Positions 24,570 through 32,345 of a stretch of 32,345 nucleotides of DNA are shown piece after piece. The stretch spans positions 1-32,345 of the forward strand of contig JAUXTN010000069.1 of assembly GCA_030684355.1 (NCBI GenBank), written 5' to 3'. The notes below the pieces were generated by a model, which saw only the letters and a list, made by a program, of their open reading frames with translations, was not told where the DNA came from and ran no database searches. The position numbers and the translations under genes were made by a program. Origin of the DNA: Pseudomonadota bacterium. Its GTDB lineage: Bacteria; Myxococcota_A; UBA796; SXON01. Every line of letters starts with the position of its first letter. The first letter of the stretch is position 1.

Positions 24570-26612
24570 ATGGACGCGTTCGGGCTGCACGATTACGCCG
24601 GTTGGCTGCGGAGGTGGGTCTTGGGTCTCGAAGCATCGCTCCGGCGTCGACAGGTGCCCGGGCACGCGGTGTGGGTCCTCGGGTACGGGGAGCGCGGCGT
24701 CACGGTGCGCAACCAGCAGATCCGCGCGATCAACGTGGTGCGCGGGCTGGCCGAGGTGGAGCGCCTCCCCCGCGCGACCACCCGGTTGGCGATCATCGGG
24801 GCGGGCCCGTCGGGGCTGACCGCGGCGGCGGCGGCGTTGTTGGAGGGCTTCGAGGAGGTTCGTGTCTTCGAGGCCGACGCGCTCGTGGCAACCCTGTGCA
24901 AGGCGAACCATCGCCTTATCCATCCTCGGCTCTACGATTGGCCGGAGCCCGGTTGGCAGCACGCCGGGGCGGGGCTGCCGCTCCTCGATTGGGTCGGCGC
25001 CAACGGCCAGCAGGTGTCCGATCGCATCGCGGCGGGCTGGAGCGCGCTCTCGCAGTGGTTCCACCCGGCGTGCCCGATCCGGTGCTCGTGCGTGGTGGAT
25101 GACCTCGTCCAGCGCGGCGACAGCTACGTGCTCGTCGAGAAGGGGGTCGCCATCTGGCGTGCGGACGCCGTGCTCGTGGCGTGTGGGTGGGGGCACGGCA
25201 CCCAGGGCTATTGGGACCCCGACGATCTGCCCGCGGTGGACGCCGACGAGGTGGTCCTGTGCGGCGCGGGCGACAGCGCCCTGGTCGACCTCTTCCGCGT
25301 CGTCTTCATGGGGTTCGAGCAGCAGAGCTTCCTCGCGAACCTGGAGCGCGCCGCGCCCGAGGGCGCGCGGCAGCTCGCGGACGATGTCCGTGCCATCGAG
25401 GCCGGTCTGTCCGTGCGTCCGGCGGCGGGGGCGTCCCCCGGGGAACGCGAAGCGTGGCTCGCGGCGCGCTCCACCGCGTGGGCGGGCCTCGCCATCCCGG
25501 ACGAGGTGAAGGAGTTCGTCGCGTCGAAGCTCCGGCGCGCGGTGGGCGAGACCCGCTTCCGCCCCCCGAAGGTCGCCCTCTCCTTCCGCGAGGAGGACCC
25601 CTTCCACGCCAGCTCCTTCGCCCTGAACCGTGCCATCCTCGCGGCCCTGCTCGCGACCGTCCCGGACCGCCTGGAGCTGCGCCCGAGCGCCCATGCCCCG
25701 GTGGCCAACAGCGCGACGACGCGCGCGGTCGTGCGGTTCGGCTCGGAGCTCCCGGTCATCCTGCGGTGTCCGCTCCTCGAGGCCCACGCCCGCGCCGAGT
25801 TGGCGGGATCGGATCCCTCCTCCGTCGTCGCGTGGACGGACCACTACTCGCCCGACGAAGGCGCCCGGCAGTGGGCGCTCCTGGAGCGCATCGCGCGGGC
25901 CCGGGGTGCGATGGAGAACCCCTTCGTCCTCATGGTGACGTTGCTCCACTTCCTCGATCAGGACCGGGCGGCCGCGGTCTCGCTCGTCGCCGGGGGCGCC
26001 TCCGCGCCGATCGTCGCCGGGGTGCGGGACGAGCTGGTGAGCCAGCTCCAAGGGGTCGGGAGCACGGGGCTGCTGTTGCCGCACGTCTTCGCCGACCTGC
26101 TCCGCGCCGCATGGCAGCGCTTCCGCCTGCACCCCGAGGGGGCGGCGCTCGTGGCGCGGGCCCTCGCCGACGCCATCGAGGCGGTCCTGGGCGACTCGTT
26201 CTGGGAGGGGTGGGAGCCCGGGATGATGCCGGCGCACCTGCCGGAAGCCCTGCCCGTGGGCTCGCGGTGTCCGCCGCACACCCACTTCGATCCGGCGTTC
26301 GGCAGCGCCCGCGTCGACCTCGTGCCCTCTTCCCAGGAGGCCGGGATCCGGTTCCTTCCCCGGCGGCTCGACCAGCTCACCGCCGCGCGCCGGAGCGCCC
26401 TCGCCGCGCTGCCACGCCTCGCGGTGGCGGGGCTCGACACGGAGTGTCCGGCCTACGATGCCCGCGGGGCGCCCCGGGCGGCGGAGCCCGACGGAACGGT
26501 GCTCTGCACGCCCCAGGAGCGGCTGTTGTTCCTCGCGTTCCATCGTTCGGAGCGGCCGAACGACCTGCACATGGCCCTCCGCCTCCGGCCCAGCGCCCTC
26601 GTCTTTGTATGA
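24570..26612 (+). CDS. Uncharacterised 680-aa FAD/NAD(P)-binding protein
   Basis: A 70-residue N-terminal region with a VRNQQIRAINVVRGL helix precedes a Rossmann dinucleotide site, LAIIGAGPSGLTAAAAAL (GxGxxG 77-82) ending in the acidic VFEAD (Glu101), typical for FAD. A strongly patterned NHRLIHPRLYDWPEPGW (114-129) follows. A second nucleotide-binding strand, EVVLCGAGDSALVDL (227-241), suggests an NAD(P) subdomain. The last 430 residues are unrecognised, mostly helical, ending LRLRPSALVFV. There is no signal or membrane segment. The redox partner and substrate are unknown. It is followed on the same strand by a winged-helix protein gene across 89 bp holding a palindrome. Confidence 0.75.
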   Translation: MDAFGLHDYAGWLRRWVLGLEASLRRRQVPGHAVWVLGYGERGVTVRNQQIRAINVVRGLAEVERLPRATTRLAIIGAGPSGLTAAAAALLEGFEEVRVFEADALVATLCKANHRLIHPRLYDWPEPGWQHAGAGLPLLDWVGANGQQVSDRIAAGWSALSQWFHPACPIRCSCVVDDLVQRGDSYVLVEKGVAIWRADAVLVACGWGHGTQGYWDPDDLPAVDADEVVLCGAGDSALVDLFRVVFMGFEQQSFLANLERAAPEGARQLADDVRAIEAGLSVRPAAGASPGEREAWLAARSTAWAGLAIPDEVKEFVASKLRRAVGETRFRPPKVALSFREEDPFHASSFALNRAILAALLATVPDRLELRPSAHAPVANSATTRAVVRFGSELPVILRCPLLEAHARAELAGSDPSSVVAWTDHYSPDEGARQWALLERIARARGAMENPFVLMVTLLHFLDQDRAAAVSLVAGGASAPIVAGVRDELVSQLQGVGSTGLLLPHVFADLLRAAWQRFRLHPEGAALVARALADAIEAVLGDSFWEGWEPGMMPAHLPEALPVGSRCPPHTHFDPAFGSARVDLVPSSQEAGIRFLPRRLDQLTAARRSALAALPRLAVAGLDTECPAYDARGAPRAAEPDGTVLCTPQERLLFLAFHRSERPNDLHMALRLRPSALVFV

Positions 26613-26623
26613 ATCTATACAAA
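26604..26623. promoter_or_regulatory. AT-rich palindrome between the FAD and wHTH genes
   Basis: Perfect 7-bp arms TTTGTAT (26604-26610) and ATACAAA (26617-26623) surround GAATCT. The site overlaps the stop codon of the FAD protein gene and is 78 bp before the winged-helix gene start. In DNA of this base composition an AT-rich palindrome this long is striking. It is probably an operator, possibly for the winged-helix protein itself; the AT-rich stretch 26604-26648 may also contain its promoter. Confidence 0.65.
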
Positions 26624-26701
26624 AGATGCTTGTCGGATGATTTCAGCATGGTCCGCGCCCGCGCAGGAGGTCAAGTAGGGGGCGAAGCGCAGAGGTGACT
26701 C

Positions 26702-28378
26702 ATGCAGGCACTAGCGACATTCGTCAGCGAGGCCAGTGGTTCCCGTGCCAGCTTGCGCAGCCTCGCGGTCGCGTTCGCCCGCCACGTGGCGGCCGGGGAG
26801 ACGGACCTGGTCCGGGAAGCCGCGCTCGTCGCACGCGAACGGGCCGAGCCCGCCGCGGCCGGCGTAGACGAGGTGTACGGGGCCGGGGCGTTCGCCGCGC
26901 TCGGGACCTTCGCGCTCGCGTGGTGCGACATCCTCGCCGAGCGGGAGTCCGCCGCGCACGGGGCCCGCCTTGCGCAGGATCCCCAGCTCTTGCCCGTCGT
27001 CCAGCGGCTCGCCGGGGGGGAGGCGCTCGCCGGCGCCGAGCTGGCCGAGGCCCTGGGAACGTCGGCGCCCACGATGTCGCGGCGGCTCGAGGAGCTCCGG
27101 AAGCTCGGCATCGTCGAGGTCTGGGCGCCCCTGGGGGCGGACGCCCGCACGCGTCCCCACCGGTTGACCGCCCTCGGGTCCTCCCTCGCCACGTCCATCT
27201 CCCTCCCCGCCGTGCGTGACGCGGAGGCGCCGCCGATCTCGGTGAGCGCGTCGTCCGCCACCGAAGCCCGTCACCTGCTCCGTCGCATCACCGTCGACCT
27301 GCCCGAGCTCTACGCGGGGCACGAGCGGCCGCTCTTCCACCGCTCGATCCTCGCCAGCCTCGCCGCCACCACCCTCCTCGATCAGCGGAGCCTGTCCCAG
27401 GTGGAGATCACCTTCGCGCAGACGCTGCACGTGATCTGCTCGCGGCCTGCCACCGAGACGACCGGGATGGGGGAGGCCCTCTACCGCACGTGGGAGGGCA
27501 TGCGAGGCGGCGCGCCGGAGGCTCTCCGGATGCGGCGGTTCGGCAGCGTCCTCGCCGACATGGTGGCGCGTCCATTGAGCCACTGGGCGCGGCGCTCCGA
27601 AGAGCTCCTCACCCTGCTCCGGCAAGAGCGGCATGCCTCCTGGGTGCCGCTCGCCTGTCACGCGGCCATCGAGCACGCGCGCGCCTCCGAGGAGCATCGG
27701 GCCGCGCTCCTGGCGCTCGTCCAGCAATCCCTGGCCCAATGGGCCGAGCACCCGGACCCGCTGCTCGCGCTCCCCTCCGCGCATTGGCTCGGCATGGCCC
27801 AGTACCTCCAGGGCCAGGATCCCACCCATTGGGACTCCACCGTCCCCATGCCGGCCCCCCAGGAGGGGACCTTGCGCACCCGCGTGTTGCGCGAGCTGCT
27901 CGTGTCCGCCAAGTTCAACCGCCGGCTCGCCCGCTTCGAGCGGGGCGCCAGCGCGTGCCTGGTCGACGGTCTCGTGGCCCGCTTCGACGCCCCGCCCGAA
28001 CAAGCCGCCCTTGCGGTCGACGTGGGGCGCAGCTTCGCGCCGGAGGACGCCATCGTCGGCTGGTCGGTGCGGCAGCGCGACAACGTGGATGTGCTCTTGC
28101 GCGAGTTCTACCGCCAGGACGCCGGCTGGCGCGGCGCGGTGGACGAGCTGGGCGCCGAGTCGAAGGAGCTCGCCGAGCTCACGCGGGAGGAGGGGTCGAA
28201 CACGGCGCTCCACACCATCCTCGACCGCGCCCGCCGCATGTCGGAGACCCTCGCGGCCCCGTCGCCGCCCGAGCGGGCCTCCGTGGGCGACGAGGACCGC
28301 GTCGCCGCCGACAACCGCGGCCTCTTCACGTCGCCCCTGCTCTCCGCCTGGGCGCCGCGCACCGAGAACGTCGCGTAG
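26702..28378 (+). CDS. 558-aa winged-helix protein with large unknown C-terminal region
   Basis: Residues about 95-160 form a MarR/ArsR-like winged helix: LLPVVQRLAGGEALAGAELAEALGTSAPTMSRRLEELRKLGIVEVW, then a basic wing (ADARTRPHRLTALG). Before it lie 90 helical residues; after it come about 400 residues rich in helices and His/Trp (for example RPLSHWARRSEELLTLLRQERHASWVPLACHAAIEHARASEEHR) with no recognised domain. GAGGTG a few nt before the ATG is the ribosome-binding site. DNA binding is supported by the motif; the C-terminal region could be a sensor or partner-binding domain. Co-orientation with the FAD protein gene suggests a shared system. Confidence 0.75.
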   Translation: MQALATFVSEASGSRASLRSLAVAFARHVAAGETDLVREAALVARERAEPAAAGVDEVYGAGAFAALGTFALAWCDILAERESAAHGARLAQDPQLLPVVQRLAGGEALAGAELAEALGTSAPTMSRRLEELRKLGIVEVWAPLGADARTRPHRLTALGSSLATSISLPAVRDAEAPPISVSASSATEARHLLRRITVDLPELYAGHERPLFHRSILASLAATTLLDQRSLSQVEITFAQTLHVICSRPATETTGMGEALYRTWEGMRGGAPEALRMRRFGSVLADMVARPLSHWARRSEELLTLLRQERHASWVPLACHAAIEHARASEEHRAALLALVQQSLAQWAEHPDPLLALPSAHWLGMAQYLQGQDPTHWDSTVPMPAPQEGTLRTRVLRELLVSAKFNRRLARFERGASACLVDGLVARFDAPPEQAALAVDVGRSFAPEDAIVGWSVRQRDNVDVLLREFYRQDAGWRGAVDELGAESKELAELTREEGSNTALHTILDRARRMSETLAAPSPPERASVGDEDRVAADNRGLFTSPLLSAWAPRTENVA

Positions 28379-28411
28379 CGGGGATGCCCGGCCGCCCCCG
28401 CGGCCCGCGCC

Positions 28412-29755
28412 CTACAGCGTGAAGGAGAACCCCTCCGCCAGGAGCCCCGGCGCCCGCGCCCCCGAGAGCGCGCGGCCCCCGTAGGTGCCGGTGTCGGGGA
28501 GGTCGGCGGCGTCGGTGGTGAGCCCCACGAGCTGGTCGCCGAGCACGCGCAGCAGGCTCTCGTCGAACCGCATGACGGGCACGGGCGCCACGATCTCGCC
28601 ACCCTCCACCCAGAAGGTGGCGAAGCGGGTCATGCCGGTGATGCGGCCGGCGGGGCGGTCCGAGTAGTTGAGGTACCAGAGGTTGCCGATGGCGAGGCCG
28701 GTACCGAGGCGGGCGAGGGCGTCGTCCGGGGGGATGTCGCCGGGGGCCATGGCGAGCGCGCGCGGGGACTCGTCGCTGTCCGCGCCGTTCGCGGGGAGCG
28801 AGAACTCGCCCGCGGTGCGCGCGCTGACGAGCTCGCCGGCATGGCGGCCGGCCTCGACGAGCGTCACGCGGTCCGGACGCACGAAGCCGTCCGCGGTGAA
28901 CGACGGGGCCCAGCCGCCCGCGGTGTCCTCCGTGAACGTGACACTTGGGTGGAGCTGGACCTCGCCCCGCGCGAGGCGGTTGAGCGGCGACGAGCCCGTG
29001 CGGAGGGCGCGGGCCGAGAAGCCGCCCCAGCTCATGACGCCGAGCAGATCCTCCATCGCCTGGGGGGCGAGGAGCACGCGGTAGCGGCCGGGTTGGATCG
29101 TCCGCGCCGGGCGGGCCAGCGCGTCGAGCTGGACGCGGGCGGTGGCGAGGGTGCGTTGCCACGCGGGGCGGGACCAGTGCGCCCCGGAGAGGCCCGTCTG
29201 CACGGCGCGATCGCCGCCCAGGTAGGCCGCGACCTTGGCGTCGAAGCGCTCCACCACGTGCCAATTGACCTGCCCCAGGGAGGTCGCGAGGCCGCGCCAG
29301 ATGGGGCCGCTCGCGTGGATGCCGACGAGGTCGAGCCCGGCCGCGTCATCCGTGACGCTCGCGACGATCTCGTCGGGGCCGGGCAGCGTGCCGTGGTCGA
29401 CGCGGCGGGTCGAGCGGGGCTCCGTGTTGTAGAGCAGGTAGGGGTCGGGGTCACACCCGGCGACGAGCGCGCGGGCCTCGGCGAGCGCGGCCAGGCACCG
29501 TCGAGCGTCGTCGTGGCCGGTGAGGTCGAGGCGGACCGACGCGTGCCGCTTCCCGTCGATGAGCCGCACGGTGACGCGCTGGCGGTCGACGTGCCCCGCC
29601 TGTCGCACCTTCGCCTGGTTGAACCGGATGAAGTGGGTGTCCTCGCCCTCCACGGAGAGGAGCGCCACCTCGGCGCCCCGCAGCCCGGCGAAGAGCGCGG
29701 CGGTCAGGGCCGCGAATTGGGTCTCCGCCCGCTCGGACGGATGGGTGGCGCTCAT
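28412..29755 (-). CDS. tldE: TldE/PmbA metalloprotease-partner subunit
   Basis: TldE is the non-metal-binding half of the TldD-TldE heterodimer, which degrades or trims unfolded and modified peptides. The 447-aa protein has the PmbA/TldE layout: an N-terminal beta domain, the segment R-Y-R-V-L-L-A-P-Q-A-M-E-D-L-L, and the ending GNLWYLNYSDRPAGRITGMTRFATFWVEGGEI...MRFDESLLRVLG, without HExxxH. Its ATG overlaps the tldD stop (ATGA), so the subunits are translationally coupled. It converges with the winged-helix gene with 33 bp between stops. Confidence 0.93.
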   Translation of the reverse strand: MSATHPSERAETQFAALTAALFAGLRGAEVALLSVEGEDTHFIRFNQAKVRQAGHVDRQRVTVRLIDGKRHASVRLDLTGHDDARRCLAALAEARALVAGCDPDPYLLYNTEPRSTRRVDHGTLPGPDEIVASVTDDAAGLDLVGIHASGPIWRGLATSLGQVNWHVVERFDAKVAAYLGGDRAVQTGLSGAHWSRPAWQRTLATARVQLDALARPARTIQPGRYRVLLAPQAMEDLLGVMSWGGFSARALRTGSSPLNRLARGEVQLHPSVTFTEDTAGGWAPSFTADGFVRPDRVTLVEAGRHAGELVSARTAGEFSLPANGADSDESPRALAMAPGDIPPDDALARLGTGLAIGNLWYLNYSDRPAGRITGMTRFATFWVEGGEIVAPVPVMRFDESLLRVLGDQLVGLTTDAADLPDTGTYGGRALSGARAPGLLAEGFSFTL

Positions 29756-31224
29756 TCTTCTCCCCCGAAGACATCGACCTGGTCGAACAGGCACGCGGGC
29801 GAGGCGTGCCCGACGCGCACCATCTGGTTTGGCTCGCCCTTGCCGCAGTAGGGGGTCCCGAGGACCTCGACCGTGCCGCGATCGCCGACCCCCGAGAGGC
29901 TCCGCCAGAACGTGGCGGAGATGCCACGGTAATTGGGGTTCTTGACCACCTCGGCGAGCTGTCCGTCCCGGATGACACGCCCCCACTCGCAGCCGAATTG
30001 GAACTTGTTGCGCGAGTCGTCGATGGACCACGAGATGTTGTTGTCCATCATCACGCCGCGCTCGACCCGCGCGATGAGCTCGGCCAGCGGCGTGTTCCCG
30101 GGCTCGACGTTCAGGTTGGCCATGCGGTCGATCGGGGGGCGGTCCCACGCGGAGGACCGCGCGTTGGCCGTGCCCGGGAGCCCCGCGCGGCGCTGGGAGA
30201 GCGCGCTGCCGAGCGGCCGCTCCAGGATGCCGTTGCGGATGAGCCACTCGCGCCGGGCGGGGGTGCCGGCGTCGTCGAACGCGTAGCTGGCGAGCTCGCC
30301 GGGGATCGTGGGGTCGAACGTGACGTTGAGCAGCTCCGAGCCGTAGCGGTAGGTGCCGAACATCTCGGGCGTCACGAAGCTCGTCCCGGCGTAGTTCCGC
30401 TCGTCGCCGAGGATGCGGTCGAGCTCGAGCGGGTGGCCGATGGACTCGTGGATCTGGAGCATCATCTGGCTGGGCATGAGCAAAAGCTGCATCGCGCCCG
30501 ATGGACAGTTGGGCGCCGTGAGCAGCACGAGCGCCTCCTCGCGGATCCGCTCGGCCTCGCGCTCCAGCCAGGCAACGTCGAAGAGATCGAAGCCACCCTG
30601 CCGATTGAGCCCGGCGTTCTCTCCGCCGCCGAGGGACCGCCCCTGGGAGATCGCCCCGCGCGCCGCGGTGGCCGCGAGGTTGGGCGAGACGTGCCGGAGC
30701 CGCTGGAGGGTCGCCCCGCCGCGGCTCGTCCAGGCGGCCTGGTCCACGTCGACCACGTCGAGGCCGGCCGTCGTGTCCACGATGGCGCTCTCCGGGCCGT
30801 TCGCGCCGCTCCGCAAGCGCGCTTCGAGCTGGCGGAGCGCACCCTGGATCGCCGCGCCCGACAGCTCCGCGCCGTCCACCCCCGGGCCGATGTAGGTGCC
30901 GCGGGCGTCACTCACGTCGGCCGGGAGCATCCGCACGAGCGCGCGGTCCCCGACGACGCGCGCCCACTCGGCGGCCCGCTCCAGCGCGGCGGCGAGGCCC
31001 CGCTCGCTCACGTCCGCGGTGGCCGCCCAACCCTCTGCGCCGTTGACGACGGCGGTGACGAGCGCACCCTCCGCGGAGCCGGCGGAGGGCGGCTCGGCCA
31101 CGCCGCGCCGGACGCTCCAGCCGCGGCTCCGGGTGCGCGACCAGCGCACGCTCCAATCGTCTACGTCGGTGGCAGGGAGGCGGGCGCGCGCAGCGCCGGC
31201 CAGCCGGGTCAGGTCGTCGAGCAT
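29752..31224 (-). CDS. tldD: TldD zinc metalloprotease subunit
   Basis: The 490-aa protein is the catalytic half of TldD-TldE. The family zinc motif HExxxH is IHESIGH (His259, Glu260, His264), followed by LELDRILGDERNYAGTSF. A conserved Cys lies near residue 460 in GTPYCGKGEPNQ. Family members process microcin B17 and CcdA in E. coli and similar peptides in other bacteria; no RiPP precursor was found nearby, so a general peptide-degrading role is assumed. The start at 31224 is followed by a family-like N-terminus; no strong ribosome-binding site was seen. Confidence 0.94.
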   Translation of the reverse strand: MLDDLTRLAGAARARLPATDVDDWSVRWSRTRSRGWSVRRGVAEPPSAGSAEGALVTAVVNGAEGWAATADVSERGLAAALERAAEWARVVGDRALVRMLPADVSDARGTYIGPGVDGAELSGAAIQGALRQLEARLRSGANGPESAIVDTTAGLDVVDVDQAAWTSRGGATLQRLRHVSPNLAATAARGAISQGRSLGGGENAGLNRQGGFDLFDVAWLEREAERIREEALVLLTAPNCPSGAMQLLLMPSQMMLQIHESIGHPLELDRILGDERNYAGTSFVTPEMFGTYRYGSELLNVTFDPTIPGELASYAFDDAGTPARREWLIRNGILERPLGSALSQRRAGLPGTANARSSAWDRPPIDRMANLNVEPGNTPLAELIARVERGVMMDNNISWSIDDSRNKFQFGCEWGRVIRDGQLAEVVKNPNYRGISATFWRSLSGVGDRGTVEVLGTPYCGKGEPNQMVRVGHASPACLFDQVDVFGGEE

Positions 31225-31281
31225 CCGTCCGCGTAACAGGGAGGCCGCGAACGGGCGCGGCCGCGTGGGGACCGCCGCGCC

Positions 31282-32345
31282 CTACTCCCCCACGAACCCC
31301 CGCCCGACCGCCCCGCGTACCGTCGCGATGCGCTGGCGGTAGTGGGCGCCGCAGCGGGCGGTCTCGGGATCGGCCTCGGCGGCCGTGGCCGCGGGCCCCA
31401 GGAGGATCGCGCGCACCCGTGCCGGTCGGCCCGCGCACGCGACGGCGCCGTGCTCGGTCCACGTGGGGAGCAGCCGGGCCGAGGTGACCGCCGCCACGCC
31501 CTCGACGCGCTCCAGCACGACCTCCAGGAGCCCGCCGTCACGACGCAAGCCCCGCTCGGGGCTCTCGTAGGACCACGACTGCCCCGACAGGAAGTTCCCA
31601 AGGCTGAACGCCACGAGCCCACGCCGCCCGCCGGACTCCACCCACTCGATGGGCTGGAGCACGTGGGGGTGGTGGCCGAGGATGACGTCGATGCCGCCTG
31701 CCACCAACGTCCTCGCGTAGCTCCGCTCCCAGGAGCGCGGCACGGTCTCGTACTCCTGGCCCCAATGCACCGAGAGCACGACCAACTCGGCGCCCGCCGC
31801 CCGCGCGGCCTGCCCGGCGAGGATGACCCGGGCCGGGTCGAACTTGAACACGCAGGGGTCGGTCGGCTCGCGGTTCAGGTACAGGTTGTGCACCCGGCTA
31901 GCGGCGATCCACCCGATCTTCAGGCCGTTGCGCTCCAGGATGCGCGGCGCCTCGGCCTCCGCGCAGGTGGCTCCCGCGCCCGCCCACGCGAGGCCCACCT
32001 CGTCGAGGTGCCCGATCGTCTCCACGAGGCCGGCCTGGCGCTGGTCCCAGACGTGGTTGTTCGCGATCGACACCGCGTCGAACCCGGCGTCCCGCACCGC
32101 CTCGGGGAGCGCCACCGGCGCGTTGAACACCTTCTCCGCGGTCCCGCCCGCCACGTTGGGCGCCACGGGGGTCTCGAGGTTGAGGATGGCGATGTCGGCG
32201 GCCGTCACCACCTCCTCCACCTCGGCGAACAGGCTGTCCCAGCCGTGGGCCTCGGCCGAGGCGCGCACCGAGGGGTGGGGGATGACATCGCCGGCGGCGA
32301 GGAGCCGGATCCGGGGCGGCGGCGGGGGCGGGGGCGGGGGCGCCG
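31282..32345 (-). CDS. CapA-like metallophosphatase-fold protein, 5' end outside window
   Basis: The frame stays open to the window edge, so the start is missing. The visible part begins with a nine-proline run, then the family opening LLAAGDVIPHPSV, NLETPVAP, SIANNHVWDQRQAGL, the segment VVLSVHWGQEYE and GHHPHVLQPIEWV. These residues match the metal-binding core of the poly-gamma-glutamate synthesis protein CapA family. The proline run suggests a linker after a signal peptide or lipobox outside the window. A role in surface polymer or phosphodiester chemistry is possible; most genomic members are uncharacterised. The first GTG in frame (32268) lies after the GDV motif, so it is not the true start. 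Confidence 0.88.
   Translation of the reverse strand, partial: APPPPPPPPPRIRLLAAGDVIPHPSVRASAEAHGWDSLFAEVEEVVTAADIAILNLETPVAPNVAGGTAEKVFNAPVALPEAVRDAGFDAVSIANNHVWDQRQAGLVETIGHLDEVGLAWAGAGATCAEAEAPRILERNGLKIGWIAASRVHNLYLNREPTDPCVFKFDPARVILAGQAARAAGAELVVLSVHWGQEYETVPRSWERSYARTLVAGGIDVILGHHPHVLQPIEWVESGGRRGLVAFSLGNFLSGQSWSYESPERGLRRDGGLLEVVLERVEGVAAVTSARLLPTWTEHGAVACAGRPARVRAILLGPAATAAEADPETARCGAHYRQRIATVRGAVGRGFVGE

Noticed and set aside
28412..31224. TldD-TldE as part of a RiPP/microcin cluster with the small proteins or the radical SAM gene
   Set aside because: The radical SAM protein is the PA0069 type, not a RiPP maturase; it is 4 kb away on another transcript, and no precursor-like leader/core peptide, transporter or immunity gene is present.

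Overview
The window is about 32 kb of very GC-rich DNA (strong G/C third positions, many overlapping genes, lipoproteins with short signal peptides, HYDIN-like and beta-helix surface proteins). This fits a Myxococcota/deltaproteobacterial-type genome, but that is inferred from gene style and there is no rRNA or tRNA to prove it. No mobile element gene, CRISPR array, tRNA or rRNA was seen.

Layout. 1-400 holds two copies of a 79-bp direct repeat and a run of hairpins. 401-2400 (minus strand) is a DEDDh exonuclease gene followed directly by purF. 2552-4198 (plus) encodes a membrane-anchored retropepsin-like protease and a small acidic exported protein. 4219-6920 (minus) is an envelope group: a lipoprotein with a carboxypeptidase-regulatory-like fold, a beta-helix lipoprotein and an NlpC/P60-like hydrolase. 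6971-7839 (minus) encodes a GbsR/MarR-type regulator and a coupled 101-residue protein.

The core is 7907-15747 (plus), an operon for menaquinone by the futalosine route: polyprenyl diphosphate synthase, menG methyltransferase, a ubiX-like flavin prenyltransferase, mqnE, a fused mqnA-mqnC gene, an mqnX-like deaminase and an mqnP/ubiA prenyltransferase. It makes chorismate into the cyclic futalosine product and supplies the tail, prenylation and methylation steps. mqnB, mqnD and the UbiD-like decarboxylase partner are not in the window. A 16-bp palindrome lies between the divergent regulator and the operon and is a likely operator.

The rest is a mixed housekeeping/accessory stretch: a small ORF, an M16 peptidase, a dienelactone hydrolase, a HYDIN-domain lipoprotein, methionine aminopeptidase divergent from a LysR protein reduced to its DNA-binding domain (with a T-N11-A palindrome between them), an aldo/keto reductase, a Lys-tailed small protein and a PA0069-type radical SAM protein. 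Then come an unrecognised two-gene module (680-aa FAD/NAD(P)-binding protein and 558-aa winged-helix protein, separated by an AT-rich palindrome), the tldD-tldE protease pair and a CapA-like protein cut by the window end.

The most interesting points are the MqnA-MqnC fusion, the regulator/palindrome control of a quinone operon, the orphan FAD/wHTH module, and several starts preceded at a fixed 5-6 nt by a -10-like TANNNT box, which suggests leaderless mRNAs.
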